Shown: positions 48,858-57,849 of the stretch, one piece after another
How the letters are laid out: every line of letters starts with the position of its first letter
How positions within the stretch are numbered: position 1 is the first letter of the stretch
Assembly: GCF_001422365.1 (NCBI RefSeq)
Contig: NZ_LMMT01000001.1
Coordinates: forward strand, 350,820 to 414,819
Origin: Pseudorhodoferax sp. Leaf265
Lineage (GTDB): Bacteria; Pseudomonadota; Gammaproteobacteria; Burkholderiales; Burkholderiaceae_C
Direction of reading: 5' to 3'
Length of the DNA stretch: 64,000 nucleotides
Notes under the pieces: generated by a model
What the model saw: the letters and a program-made list of their open reading frames with translations, nothing else
What the model was told of the DNA's origin: nothing
The model's database searches: none
Program-made: the position numbers and the translations under genes

Positions 48858-49733
48858 TCAGGCGTCGGCCTGCGCCGCATCGATGAAGGCACGCACGGGC
48901 TCCAGTTGCGACGCCACGTTGAGCGCTGGCGCATGCCCGCAATCCGGCACCTCGATCACCTGCAGGCACCCTGCCGCCCCGGGGCCACGCCCGCGCATCG
49001 CCGCCACCGTCTCGGGCAGCACCAGGTCCGACTGCGCGCCCCGCAGGCACAGCACTGGCGCCACGATGGCGTCGTAGGCATCCCACAGCAGGTAGTCGTC
49101 GGGGTGGTCCACGAACTGCCCGACCATGGCCGGGTCGTAGTGCGGCGTGACGCGGCCGTCGGGCAAGCGCCTGGTGGACGTTTCTGTCAGCCGGCGCCAT
49201 TGCGCGTCGCTGAGCCAGCCATAGGGCGCGTAGGCCTGGCGGAAGAAGGCCTCGAGTTCCGTCACGCGCGCGAACGCCGGCGGCTGGCCCGCGTACGCGC
49301 GGATGCGCGCGATGGCGGCTTCGGCCAGCTGCGGCGCGTTGTCGTTGAGCACCAGGCTCCGGACGCGCGCGCGCATGCCCGGTACCACCAGCCCGCCGGC
49401 ACAGGCCATGCCGATGGCGCCGCCCATCGAAGTGCCGACCCAGTGCGCCTGCGCGATGCCCAGTGCGTCGAACAGTGCCTCGGCCAGCCGCGCGTAGAAC
49501 GCGATGCAGTATTCCTCGCGCGGCGCCGGGCTCCACTGGCTCAGGCCACGGCCGATGGTGTCGGGGCAGATCACGCGGTAGCGATCGGCCAGGTGCGCAG
49601 CCAGCTCGTCCATGTCGCGGCCTGTGCGCGCCAGGCCATGCCAGGCGATCACGACCGGGGCATCGGCAGCGCCCCAGGCGGTGTAGTGGATCTCGCGGCC
49701 GGCGCAGACCATGTAGTGCGAGCTGGGGGTCAT
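48858..49733 (-). CDS. Alpha/beta hydrolase
   Basis: A 291-residue alpha/beta hydrolase. The oxyanion region is VVIAWHGLARTGRDMDEL, the nucleophile elbow is HWVGTSMGGAIGMA, and a histidine follows in IEVPDCGHAPALN. The ATG at 49733 begins MTPSSHYMVCAGREIHYTAWG. It follows the 3-hydroxybutyrate oligomer hydrolase gene by 8 bases and is probably cotranscribed, which suggests a role in ester or PHB-oligomer use. Confidence 0.9.
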   Translation of the reverse strand: MTPSSHYMVCAGREIHYTAWGAADAPVVIAWHGLARTGRDMDELAAHLADRYRVICPDTIGRGLSQWSPAPREEYCIAFYARLAEALFDALGIAQAHWVGTSMGGAIGMACAGGLVVPGMRARVRSLVLNDNAPQLAEAAIARIRAYAGQPPAFARVTELEAFFRQAYAPYGWLSDAQWRRLTETSTRRLPDGRVTPHYDPAMVGQFVDHPDDYLLWDAYDAIVAPVLCLRGAQSDLVLPETVAAMRGRGPGAAGCLQVIEVPDCGHAPALNVASQLEPVRAFIDAAQADA

Positions 49734-49741
49734 GACGGAAC

Positions 49742-51853
49742 TCAGTCGGGAATGGTCAGCACGCCGGCGGCGTAGTCGATGCGGTCGGCGGCGCCCGGTG
49801 TGGCGGCGATGGCAGGCACGTTGGCCGCCGTGATGGCCGGCGCGGCGCCCGGCGTGCCGCCGCGCGGCACGGTGCGCACCACCTGGCTGGGCGGCAGCGC
49901 CGTGCCGTTCTTGAGGTTCGCCCAGACGGCATCCAGCGCGCGGTTCAGGTACACGTGCAGCGGGATGTAGCGGCTGTCGTAACCGGGAAATGCCTGGTTG
50001 AAGAAGTCGAAGTGCTGCGCATTGGTGACCTCGATGTAGCTGAGCTTGCTGGCTGTGCCCTCGACCCGCTTGTTCAGCGCGGTGTAAGGCCGGGATGTGT
50101 GTGAAACCGGCAGCAGCGCATCGGCGCGGCCGTGCACGATCACGGCAGGCTTGCCGCGCAGGTTGCCGTTGCGGCGGGTTTCGTCCACACCAGTCTTCAG
50201 GCGTTGAGCCCAGGTGTCGTTGCCTTCGACCAAGTTGCGCAGGCACAGGGCGCCGTCCAGGTTCATGTCCAGGGCGCCGGTGGATGGTGAGCGCGAAAAC
50301 AGGTCCTGCGCCGCGCCGCCAGGATTGTTCTCGTTGATGAGCTGGACGCCACCGGACGGCGGCACGCCGTTGCCGGTGGCAAACATGGTCGCCAAGGCGC
50401 TGACAGCCAGCGCCTCGGGGACACCTGTCGCGCTCGCGGCACCGTAGCTGTACCCGCACAGGCGATCCTGGACGCCAGCGCGCGAGAGCCCATTGGCAAA
50501 GGCCACGGCCACAGCAGGCGCTACCTCAAAGAATGCCAAGGACGGATGCAGCACATGGGCCTCGGCCTCCCATCCATAGGATCGCAGCTTTGCCAGCGCC
50601 TCCTCGGCTTGGGCCGCCGTGTCCGACGCCGTCAGCAGGCCCTTCGTCCGGAGCGAGGCGCAACGGGCCGAAGCCGGTGCCGACCGCAACGCAACGAACG
50701 TCGCCAGGAACGGCGCACCGGCCAGGCTGGGTGCCAACGCCGCGCACGACTGGAACACCTGCGCATAGGTCGTGAAGTCCACCAGCGTCTTCGCGCTGAC
50801 GGGCACGGCCGTGGCGCCACGCCGGATGCTCACACCGGGGTCTGCCGGCAACTCGACGGCCGGTTCCGACACCGCCACCGCATCGATCCAGCCCTCGTCG
50901 TCGAGTTCGGCCGCCGCCAGCGCCGCGCCACCGCCGTTGGAGATGCTGGACGCGATCACCCACGTGTTGTCCCGCGCGAAGGTCTGCAGCCGCGTGCCGT
51001 CGCCCGCGCGCTCGCCCAGCCGTTCGTTGAGCACGTAGAACGCGAACTGAACGGCCTGCAGCGTGAAGCGACCCCAGTCCTTCTCGGGGTTCTGCTGGGA
51101 GTGCGCATGCTTGAACGCGAAACGGTTGGGCGTGGCGGCATTGAAGGCCGCACGCTCGCTGTCGCTCAGCGCGGCGCGGAAGGCCGCGGCTGTTCCGGCC
51201 GCAGCCGCGGATGCGCGCGTGCCGTCGATCATCGGCACCGTGTCGTTCGAGATGTCGTGCGGCGCCGCGCCCGTGCCCTTGTCGGTGTAGGCCACGGCAC
51301 AGCCGCGTTTGAGGGCCCACTCGCCCGCCGAGATGGCACCGTAGACACCGCGCGAGCCCGACGAGGTGGCAGTCACGATGCAGGGCTGCCTGGCGTCGAA
51401 ACTGTTCGGCACCTGCACCATCAGCGTCACGTTGCGCCGGCCCGTGCCGTCGTCGCTGTAGGCGATGTACTCGCCGCCGGCCACCTTGCCTTCGCCCAGC
51501 GAGGCCGTGCCGTCCAGCGCCACGTTGGGACCGTAGAGCACGCCGTAGCCGCCCGCGGCCGTCATGTCCAGCAGCGCGCGGTAGTTGTGGTAGATGGCAT
51601 TGCGGCGCAACTCCACCGCGGTCGGCGCGGCGGCGTCGGTGTAGCCGGGCGCGGCACCGGCCAGGCCCGTCTTGCCCAGGCCGGCAGTCAGCAGGTCGTT
51701 TTTGTCGCCGTCGTACTCCAGCATGGTCACCGTGCCGACGAAACCAGGCTTGGCGTTGGCCTTGGAACCGTCGTCGCCGCAGCCGGCCGCCTGCATGGCC
51801 GCCGCCAGGGCCACTGCACAGAGCGGCATCCGCCGCGGGGTCTTGCATCGCAT
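49742..51853 (-). CDS. 3-hydroxybutyrate oligomer hydrolase
   Basis: A 703-residue protein of the D-(-)-3-hydroxybutyrate oligomer hydrolase family. The N-terminus is a lipoprotein-like signal (ALAAAMQAAGCGDD, C25). The nucleophile is S305 in ASSISNGGGAAL, the lipase-like box of this family. It cleaves 3-hydroxybutyrate oligomers released from PHB to monomers. With phaZ at 22.9 kb the window encodes two steps of PHB breakdown. Confidence 0.9.
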   Translation of the reverse strand: MRCKTPRRMPLCAVALAAAMQAAGCGDDGSKANAKPGFVGTVTMLEYDGDKNDLLTAGLGKTGLAGAAPGYTDAAAPTAVELRRNAIYHNYRALLDMTAAGGYGVLYGPNVALDGTASLGEGKVAGGEYIAYSDDGTGRRNVTLMVQVPNSFDARQPCIVTATSSGSRGVYGAISAGEWALKRGCAVAYTDKGTGAAPHDISNDTVPMIDGTRASAAAAGTAAAFRAALSDSERAAFNAATPNRFAFKHAHSQQNPEKDWGRFTLQAVQFAFYVLNERLGERAGDGTRLQTFARDNTWVIASSISNGGGAALAAAELDDEGWIDAVAVSEPAVELPADPGVSIRRGATAVPVSAKTLVDFTTYAQVFQSCAALAPSLAGAPFLATFVALRSAPASARCASLRTKGLLTASDTAAQAEEALAKLRSYGWEAEAHVLHPSLAFFEVAPAVAVAFANGLSRAGVQDRLCGYSYGAASATGVPEALAVSALATMFATGNGVPPSGGVQLINENNPGGAAQDLFSRSPSTGALDMNLDGALCLRNLVEGNDTWAQRLKTGVDETRRNGNLRGKPAVIVHGRADALLPVSHTSRPYTALNKRVEGTASKLSYIEVTNAQHFDFFNQAFPGYDSRYIPLHVYLNRALDAVWANLKNGTALPPSQVVRTVPRGGTPGAAPAITAANVPAIAATPGAADRIDYAAGVLTIPD

Positions 51854-51880
51854 GGTCTGTCTCCTCGTCGTTGAAAGAAC

Positions 51881-52951
51881 TCAGCGCCGTGCCAACGCGC
51901 GCGCCCGCAGGCGCCCGACGATGCCGGTGGGAAAGTGGTAGACCGAGAGCACGAACAACAGGCCCAGCCAGAGCAGCCAGCGATCGGGCGTGAACACGGC
52001 CGCAAGCCAGGGCACCCCGGAGACAGCCTCGTTCGCCAGCCGCAGCAGGTCCTGCAGGTAGCTTTGCGCCACCACGAACAAGGTGGCGCCGATGGCCGCG
52101 CCGTAGACGGTGCCCATGCCACCGATCACGACGATCAGCAGGATGTCGACCATGATCTCGAACGACAGCGAGGTGTCCGGCCCGTTGTAGCGCAGCCAGA
52201 TGGCCAGCATGGCGCCGGCGAGCGTGGCGAACAGCGCGGACAGCACGGCCGCGGTCGTGCGGTAGACCACCACGCGGTAGCCGATGGCCTCGGCGCGGAA
52301 CTCGTTCTCGCGGATGGCCTGCAGCACCCGGCCGAACGGCGAGTTGACGATGCGCAGCAGCGCCAGCACGAGCCCCACGGCCAGCACGAACAGCCCGTAG
52401 TAGCAGAGCAGCCGCCCATCCAGAGAGGCGCCCAGGAAGGGTTCCTCGGCGAATTCGAAGCTCGGCGAGATCAACTCGGGCATCTTGAAAGTCAGCCCGT
52501 CCTCGCCGCCCGTGAAGGACGAGAGCTGCGAGGCCAGCGTCTGGAACGCCGAGGCCACGGCCAGCGTGATCATCGCGAAGAAGATCGCGCGCACGCGCAG
52601 CGAGAACAGGCCGATGGCCAGCGACAGCACGAAGGACAGCGCCAGCGCAGCGCCCACGCCCAGCGCGAGCGCGTCCCAGCCCGCGCCCATGCGCGAGGAC
52701 GCGATCGCCACGCCGTAGGCACCGATGCCGAAGAACATGGTGTGGGCGAAGCTCACGATGCCGGTGTAGCCCAGCAGCAGGTCGAAGCTGGCGACCAGCA
52801 CCACGAACACCAGCACCTTGGCCGCGACGTTGAGCGCCTTGACGCCCGGGAACAGAAAGGGCGCGAAGGCCAGGCCCAGCAGCAGCGCCACGAGAATTGC
52901 GGCCAGCCAGCGGCTGCGCGGCAGGTCGTGCGAAAGAATACGGCTGCTCAT
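51881..52951 (-). CDS. livM: Branched-chain amino acid-type ABC transporter permease (LivM)
   Basis: A 356-residue membrane protein of the LivM type with eight or more hydrophobic segments. The typical region is LLGYTGIVSFAHTMFFGIGAYG, and a second is IRENEFRAEAIGYRV (the EAA-like loop). Its ATG overlaps the livH stop by four bases. Last gene of the five-gene transporter operon. Confidence 0.93.
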   Translation of the reverse strand: MSSRILSHDLPRSRWLAAILVALLLGLAFAPFLFPGVKALNVAAKVLVFVVLVASFDLLLGYTGIVSFAHTMFFGIGAYGVAIASSRMGAGWDALALGVGAALALSFVLSLAIGLFSLRVRAIFFAMITLAVASAFQTLASQLSSFTGGEDGLTFKMPELISPSFEFAEEPFLGASLDGRLLCYYGLFVLAVGLVLALLRIVNSPFGRVLQAIRENEFRAEAIGYRVVVYRTTAAVLSALFATLAGAMLAIWLRYNGPDTSLSFEIMVDILLIVVIGGMGTVYGAAIGATLFVVAQSYLQDLLRLANEAVSGVPWLAAVFTPDRWLLWLGLLFVLSVYHFPTGIVGRLRARALARR

Positions 52952-53925
52952 ACCTTCACCACCGGATACACGCCCTGCGGCCGCCACATCAGCACGGCGA
53001 CCATCAAGGCTATGGAGGCGAACTGCGTCGCCACCGGCAGCACGAAGCCCACGTAGTTGACCATCAGCCCCACCAGCAGCGCACCGATCAGCGCGCCCAG
53101 CGTGGAGCCCAGGCCACCAATGATGATGACGATGAAGATCAGCACGTTGACCTGCGCGCCCATCTGCGGGATGAGGTTCTGCTGGAACAGGCCCCACATC
53201 ACGCCGCCCAGGCCCGCCAGCGCGCTGCCGGCCACGAACACGCCGACGAACAGCCGGCCGATGCGGTAGCCCAGCGACTCGACCATCTCGCGGTCCTGCA
53301 CGCCGGCGCGGATCAAGAGGCCGATCTTGGTGCGCGAAAGCAGCCAGGCCAGCGCCACGAACACCACCAGACCCACGGCCACGGCCAGCAAGCGGTAGCG
53401 GCTGATGGCGGCTTCGCCGATGAACAGGGAGCCGCGCAAGGCCTCGGGCAAGGGCAGCGGGATCTGCGCCGGGCCCCAGACCATCTTGATGAACTCCTCG
53501 CCGATGATCATGCCGCCCATGGTGATCAGGATCTGCTTCAAGTGCTGGCCGTAGACCGGCCGCACGATGAAGCGCTCGAAGGCCAGGCCGACGGCTGCCG
53601 CCACCGCCATGGCCACCAGCATGGCCGGGAACACGGCCACGAGGTTGCGCCACAGTTCCTGCGAGCCGGTCCAGTCGCCCATCAGGCCCAGCACGCTGCT
53701 GGCCACGAAGGCGCCGATGGCGATGAACAGGCCGTGGCCGAAGTTCAGCACGTCCATGAGGCCGAACACCAGCGTGAGGCCCGACGCGATGATGAAGACG
53801 ATCATGCCCATGGCCAGACCTGCGACCGTGAGCGTGAGCCAGGTCGAAGGCGAACCCACCAGCGGCAAGGCCAGCAATGCGAGCACCGGCACGAGCGCCA
53901 GCGGCTTCCAGTCAAAGTTGTTCAT
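52948..53925 (-). CDS. livH: Branched-chain amino acid-type ABC transporter permease (LivH)
   Basis: A 325-residue permease. Family motifs are GLTLVFGLMDVLNFGHGLFIAIGAF near the N-terminus and the cytoplasmic loop VQDREMVESLGYRI. It forms the membrane channel with LivM. It overlaps livF by four bases and livM by four bases. Confidence 0.94.
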   Translation of the reverse strand: MNNFDWKPLALVPVLALLALPLVGSPSTWLTLTVAGLAMGMIVFIIASGLTLVFGLMDVLNFGHGLFIAIGAFVASSVLGLMGDWTGSQELWRNLVAVFPAMLVAMAVAAAVGLAFERFIVRPVYGQHLKQILITMGGMIIGEEFIKMVWGPAQIPLPLPEALRGSLFIGEAAISRYRLLAVAVGLVVFVALAWLLSRTKIGLLIRAGVQDREMVESLGYRIGRLFVGVFVAGSALAGLGGVMWGLFQQNLIPQMGAQVNVLIFIVIIIGGLGSTLGALIGALLVGLMVNYVGFVLPVATQFASIALMVAVLMWRPQGVYPVVKV

Positions 53926-54641
53926 ATCGCAAGCCCCAGCAAGGAATGCTGCAACGCCGCGTCGGCCGCGAAGTCCGCCATGCCGCCGGCATGCGCCACG
54001 CGGCCGTTGTCCATCACAGCCACGGTGTCGCCCAGCCGCCTGGCGAAGTTCAGGTTCTGCTCGACGAGCAGGATGGTCACGCCCTGCGCCTTGAGCTCGG
54101 CAAAGGCATCGATCATGTTGTCGACGATGGCCGGCGCCAGGCCCTTGCTGGGCTCGTCCACGATCAAGAGCTGGCGTGGCTCGACGATGGCACGGGCCAC
54201 CGCCAGCATCTGCTTCTGCCCGCCCGAGAGCTTGCCGGCCGGGTGGTTCCAGAACTTCTCGACGGCCGGGAACATCTTGAAGATCCACTGCAGGCGGCCG
54301 CCGTCCATCTGCTCGGCACGCTTGGCGGCGCGCGCGGCCAGCAGCATGTTTTCCTTGACCGTGAGGTCGGCGAAGATGCCCATGTTCTCGGGCACATAGG
54401 CCACGCCCAGCGCGGCGATCTGCGGCGTTGCAGCGGCCGTGATGTCCTGCCCTGCGAGATGCACCCTGCCCTGCGACGCATGCCACAGGCCCATGACGGT
54501 GCGCAGCGTGGTCGACTTGCCGGCCCCGTTGCGGCCCAGCAGCATGGTGACCTGGCTCTTGGGCACCACGAGGTCCACGCCATGCAGGATGTGGTACGCG
54601 CCGATGTGCGTGTGCACGCCTTGAAGCTCCAGCAGGTTCAT
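53922..54641 (-). CDS. livF: Branched-chain amino acid-type ABC transporter ATPase (LivF)
   Basis: A 239-residue ABC ATPase. Walker A is LLGRNGAGKSTTL, the signature is KLSGGQKQMLAVARA, and Walker B is LLIVDEPSKGLAP. It powers LivHM with LivG. Starts at ATG 54641 and overlaps both livG and livH by four bases. Confidence 0.95.
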   Translation of the reverse strand: MNLLELQGVHTHIGAYHILHGVDLVVPKSQVTMLLGRNGAGKSTTLRTVMGLWHASQGRVHLAGQDITAAATPQIAALGVAYVPENMGIFADLTVKENMLLAARAAKRAEQMDGGRLQWIFKMFPAVEKFWNHPAGKLSGGQKQMLAVARAIVEPRQLLIVDEPSKGLAPAIVDNMIDAFAELKAQGVTILLVEQNLNFARRLGDTVAVMDNGRVAHAGGMADFAADAALQHSLLGLAI

Positions 54642-55396
54642 GCCTTGGACACTCCCAGATAGGCTTCTTGAACGATGGGCGAGGCGATCACTTCGGCCGG
54701 GTCGCCGTCGGCCACGAGCTGGCCGTTGTGCAGCACGATGATGCGGTCGGCCAGCTCGCGCACCACGTCCATCTTGTGCTCCACGAGCAGGATGGTCTTG
54801 GTCTTGTCGCGCTTGAGCTTGCGGATCAGGTCCAGGATCACGGGTGCCTCGGCCGCGTTCATGCCGGCCGTGGGCTCGTCGAACATGAAGACCTGCGGCT
54901 CCAGCGCCATCAGCAGCGCCACTTCCAGCTTGCGCTGGTCGCCGTGCGGCAGGCTGGCCACGGTGTTGTGCTCGCGCGCCTTCAGCGCCACCTCGGCCAG
55001 GATCGCGTCGGCCCGCGCCGTCAGGCCCCGGTGGTCGCTCCAGATGCTCCACAGGTTCAGGCCGCGCCGGTGCGGCCCTTCCTGCGTGGCCTGCACCGCC
55101 AGGCGCACGTTCTCCAGCACCGTGAGGTTGGGAAACAGGTTGGTGAGCTGGAACGCCCGGCCCAGGCCCGCCCGCGTGCGCGCCGAGGGCGGCAGGCCCG
55201 AGAGGTCGTGGCCGTTCAGCGACACCGTGCCGGCCGTGGCCTTGAGCTGGCCCGAGACCAGGTTGAAGTAGGTGGTCTTGCCTGCGCCGTTGGGGCCGAC
55301 GATGGCAGTCAGCGTGCCCGGCGCGAAGCGGCAGCTGACAGCGTTCACCGCGACGTGTCCGCCGAAGCGGACCGTCAAGTCTCGGGTTTCCAGCAT
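54638..55396 (-). CDS. livG: Branched-chain amino acid-type ABC transporter ATPase (LivG)
   Basis: A 252-residue ABC ATPase. Walker A is IVGPNGAGKTTYFNL, the signature-like region is SLPHGDQRKLEVALLM, and Walker B is VFMFDEPTAGMN. The signature LPHGDQ departs from LSGGQ, a common LivG feature. It begins 8 bases after the binding-protein gene. Confidence 0.95.
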   Translation of the reverse strand: MLETRDLTVRFGGHVAVNAVSCRFAPGTLTAIVGPNGAGKTTYFNLVSGQLKATAGTVSLNGHDLSGLPPSARTRAGLGRAFQLTNLFPNLTVLENVRLAVQATQEGPHRRGLNLWSIWSDHRGLTARADAILAEVALKAREHNTVASLPHGDQRKLEVALLMALEPQVFMFDEPTAGMNAAEAPVILDLIRKLKRDKTKTILLVEHKMDVVRELADRIIVLHNGQLVADGDPAEVIASPIVQEAYLGVSKA

Positions 55397-55404
55397 GCTG
55401 GCGG

Positions 55405-56601
55405 TCAGCGCTTGTTGCGGATGGGGACCTGCATTTCCTCAGGCTTGATCTCGCGCACCAGTTCCGGCACACCCCAGGCGAAGGCCGGATCCTGCTTGAT
55501 GCGGAAGTGGTACATGCTCTGCATGGCCTGGTGGTCTTCCTTGCGGAAGGTCATGGTGCCCTTGGGCGTGTCGAAGCTCATGCCCTCCATGGCCGCGATG
55601 AGCTTGTTGGTGTTGGTCTCGCCGCCGGTCTTCTTGAGCGCCGTGACCACCGCCATCGCGGCCGAGAAGCCGCCGGCCGTGAAGAAGTCGGGCGGCGTCT
55701 TGAACGCCTTGTAGTGGGCCGCGACCATGGCCTCGTTGACCGGGTTCTTGGGCAGGCCGAAGTAGTAGTAGGTGGCGCCCTCCATGCCCGGGAAGCGCTT
55801 GTAGGCCGTCATGGCCGGCAGGATGTTGCCGCCCGTGGCCACCTCGATGCCGAAGCGCTTTTGCAGGTCGGCGTCGGCCAGCGCGTTGAACGGCGTGGTG
55901 GCACCGGCCCAGACCACCCAGACCACCTTGCGGCCCGGCTTGTCCTTGAGCTGGTCGACGATGCGCTGGATGCCGGCCGTGAAGTCGGTCGTGGTCGGCG
56001 GCAGGTATTCCTCGTGGCCGATCTTGGCTTTCTTGACCGCGTCCTTGAAGGCCTTCACGCCGTCGCGGCCGAACGCCCAGTCCTGCGCCAGCGTGACGAT
56101 GGTGGTGCCATCCTTGTCCAGCGCCACGGCGTTGCTGATGGCGTCCTGGCTGGAGTTGCGGCCGGTGCGGAAGATGTACTTGTTCCACTTGTCGCCCGTG
56201 ATCGAATCGGCCACGGCCGGCTCGACGATGAGCACCTTCTTGTACTCCTCGGCCACCGGCAGCATGGCCAGCGCCACGCCCGAGCCCGTGGTGCCCACCG
56301 CCAGGTCGGCCTTGTCGTCGGCGTAGGCCGTGGCCAGCAGCGACTTGCCCAGGTCGGGCTTGCCCTGGTCGTCCTTCTCCAGGACGACCAGCTTCTTGCC
56401 GTTGACGGCCATGGTCCCGCCGGTGGCGTAGTCCAGGCCCATCATGAAGCCGGTCTGCGTCTGCTTGCCATAGGCCTCCAGCGCGCCGGTCTTGCCGTAG
56501 ACGTGGGCGATGCGGATTTCCTTGGACTGGGCGAAGCTCGCGGTGGCGCACAGTGCGAGTGCGGCAATGGCTGACAGGCGTGCCAGACGGCGACGGTTCA
56601 T
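55405..56601 (-). CDS. ABC transporter substrate-binding protein (Leu/Ile/Val-type)
   Basis: A 398-residue periplasmic binding protein with signal peptide 1-24 (cleavage after SFA) and a type I binding fold (EIRIAHVYGKTGALEAYGKQ, ALAMLPVAEEYKKVLIVEP). It heads the leftward livGFHM-like operon. The ligand cannot be told from sequence; members take amino acids, amides or aromatic acids. ATG 56601 (MNRRRLARLSA) gives a clean signal; an upstream in-frame ATG at 56646 does not. Confidence 0.92.
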   Translation of the reverse strand: MNRRRLARLSAIAALALCATASFAQSKEIRIAHVYGKTGALEAYGKQTQTGFMMGLDYATGGTMAVNGKKLVVLEKDDQGKPDLGKSLLATAYADDKADLAVGTTGSGVALAMLPVAEEYKKVLIVEPAVADSITGDKWNKYIFRTGRNSSQDAISNAVALDKDGTTIVTLAQDWAFGRDGVKAFKDAVKKAKIGHEEYLPPTTTDFTAGIQRIVDQLKDKPGRKVVWVVWAGATTPFNALADADLQKRFGIEVATGGNILPAMTAYKRFPGMEGATYYYFGLPKNPVNEAMVAAHYKAFKTPPDFFTAGGFSAAMAVVTALKKTGGETNTNKLIAAMEGMSFDTPKGTMTFRKEDHQAMQSMYHFRIKQDPAFAWGVPELVREIKPEEMQVPIRNKR

Positions 56602-56709
56602 GGCGTAGTCTCCAAATGTGTGGTGACTGGAAATTGCACAGTCCATGCCACCCAGAACAATCGTTGTTTTTCAATGGTTTACGATGTTTCCATCGTGGCA
56701 TGGACCGAC

Positions 56710-56745
56710 ATTTCAGACAACACATATGCCTGAATTTTAGACAAC
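56710..56745. promoter_or_regulatory. Tandem operator-like repeats upstream of the transporter operon
   Basis: On the minus strand GTTGTCTAAAAT (56745-56734) and GTTGTCTGAAAT (56721-56710) are direct repeats 24 bases apart. Between them TTCAGGCA-N7-TGTCTGAA forms an inverted repeat with one mismatch. They lie 110-145 bases before the binding-protein gene and probably bind its regulator, which is not in the window. Confidence 0.5.
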
Positions 56746-56890
56746 TGCACGCCATTTCTACAGGGTTTTCCTGAAGAATGCGGTGCCACCGCCCTGTAGG
56801 CCGGCACCCCGTCCCAGGGCCTTTGCCGCTGCGGCGGCACTAGCATTCGTCCCGCCCTTTCGGGCCAGATGGAGCTACCAAGGAACCGCC

Positions 56891-57484
56891 ATGCACAACA
56901 CGCACAACAACCGCTTTCGCACCCTCGCCGGCACCGCCCTGCTGACCGCCTGCAGCCTCGCCTTCGTCGGCTGCACGACCACCAAGCCGGGCACGGCCAG
57001 CGCGCCCGCGTCGGCGCGCCACGCCATCGATGCCGACGTCGATGCGGCCCTGTCCAAGCTCTACAACACCGTACCGGGCTCGCGCGAACTCGTGGCACGC
57101 TCGGCCGCTACGCTGGTGTTCCCGTCCGTGATCAGCGCCAGCTTGGGGCTGGGCGCCGAGTACGGCCGCGGCGCCTTGCGCGAGGGCAACCGCACGGTGG
57201 GCTACTACAGCACCACGGCCGGCTCGGTCGGCTGGCAGGCCGGCGCCCAGTCGCGCGCCGTGATCTATGTGTTCAGCACGCGCGACGCGCTCGAGAAGTT
57301 CCGCGCCAGCAACGGCTGGACCGTGGGCGCCGACGCCACCGTGGCCCTGGCCACCGTGGGTGCCAACGGCCAGGTCGACAGCAACACCATCCGCCAGCCC
57401 GTGGTCGGCTACGTGCTGACCAATGCCGGCCTGGAAGCCGGCGTGGCACTGCAGGGCGCCAAGATCAGTCCTGTCACGCCGTGA
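56891..57484 (+). CDS. SYLF/YSC84-domain lipoprotein (BPSL1445-like)
   Basis: A 197-residue lipoprotein. The signal has two possible lipoboxes, LLTAC (C21) and FVGC (C28). The mature part carries the SYLF pattern (LYNTVPGSRELVARSAATLVFPSVI, GLGAEYGRGALREGNRTVGYYST, SVGWQAGAQSRAVIYVF). SYLF domains bind lipids in eukaryotes; in bacteria the role is unknown. The ATG at 56891 follows CAAGGAACCGCC, a reasonable ribosome-binding site. Confidence 0.88.
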   Translation: MHNTHNNRFRTLAGTALLTACSLAFVGCTTTKPGTASAPASARHAIDADVDAALSKLYNTVPGSRELVARSAATLVFPSVISASLGLGAEYGRGALREGNRTVGYYSTTAGSVGWQAGAQSRAVIYVFSTRDALEKFRASNGWTVGADATVALATVGANGQVDSNTIRQPVVGYVLTNAGLEAGVALQGAKISPVTP

Positions 57485-57521
57485 GGCATTGCCCCAGGCT
57501 GGCCCATGCCCGCCCGGGGAT

Positions 57522-57536
57522 GCCCCAACTTGGGGC
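57522..57536. promoter_or_regulatory. Perfect 15-base palindrome upstream of nirB
   Basis: GCCCCAA-C-TTGGGGC, 75 bases before the sigma-54 element. It could be a regulator site or the terminator stem of the SYLF gene, although it has no T-run. A half-site TGCACC of the NtrC consensus lies at 57543-57548. Confidence 0.3.
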
Positions 57537-57609
57537 CCAGCGTGCACCACGCGCGCTGACGCGCTGCCAGCGCTCCTGCGCAAGTCGTTGATTCCATTGA
57601 GACAGCGAC

Positions 57610-57625
57610 TGGCACGTCAATTGCA
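57610..57625 (+). promoter_or_regulatory. Sigma-54 promoter of the nirBDC operon
   Basis: TGGCACGTCAATTGCA matches the -24/-12 consensus TGGCACGNNNNTTGCA at every fixed base with GG-N10-GC spacing. It lies 225 bases before nirB, which points to NtrC-type nitrogen control. Confidence 0.85.
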
Positions 57626-57631
57626 ACAGCT

Positions 57632-57706
57632 GCCCTGTCCCTCGGCGCCGTAGCCGGGGGACAGGGCGGTTTCACATCCGCCCGACTCTCCGCCAACGGT
57701 GGCGGA
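57632..57706 (+). promoter_or_regulatory. Two-hairpin leader of nirB, ANTAR-target-like
   Basis: A 15-base-pair stem (57632-57646 with 57653-57667) closes a six-base loop GCCGTA. A second hairpin, TCCGCC / GGCGGA (57689-57694 with 57701-57706), closes a six-base loop AACGGT. Two stems with hexaloops carrying A at position 1 and G at position 4 are the target of ANTAR regulators such as NasR and NasT. The second loop fits this exactly; the first has G at position 1. Confidence 0.5.
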
Positions 57707-57849
57707 ACCTCTGTCTGTGCTGGCCCCACTCGGCTGTGCGCAGGCGGTGTTCCAACCGACCGGCGGAGCGCGCAAGCGCCACCCGCCAGGGCCGGCCGAG
57801 GCGCTCCCTGCGCTGCGGCCTGCCCGCACCCAGCAGGAGCGCAAGCCAA

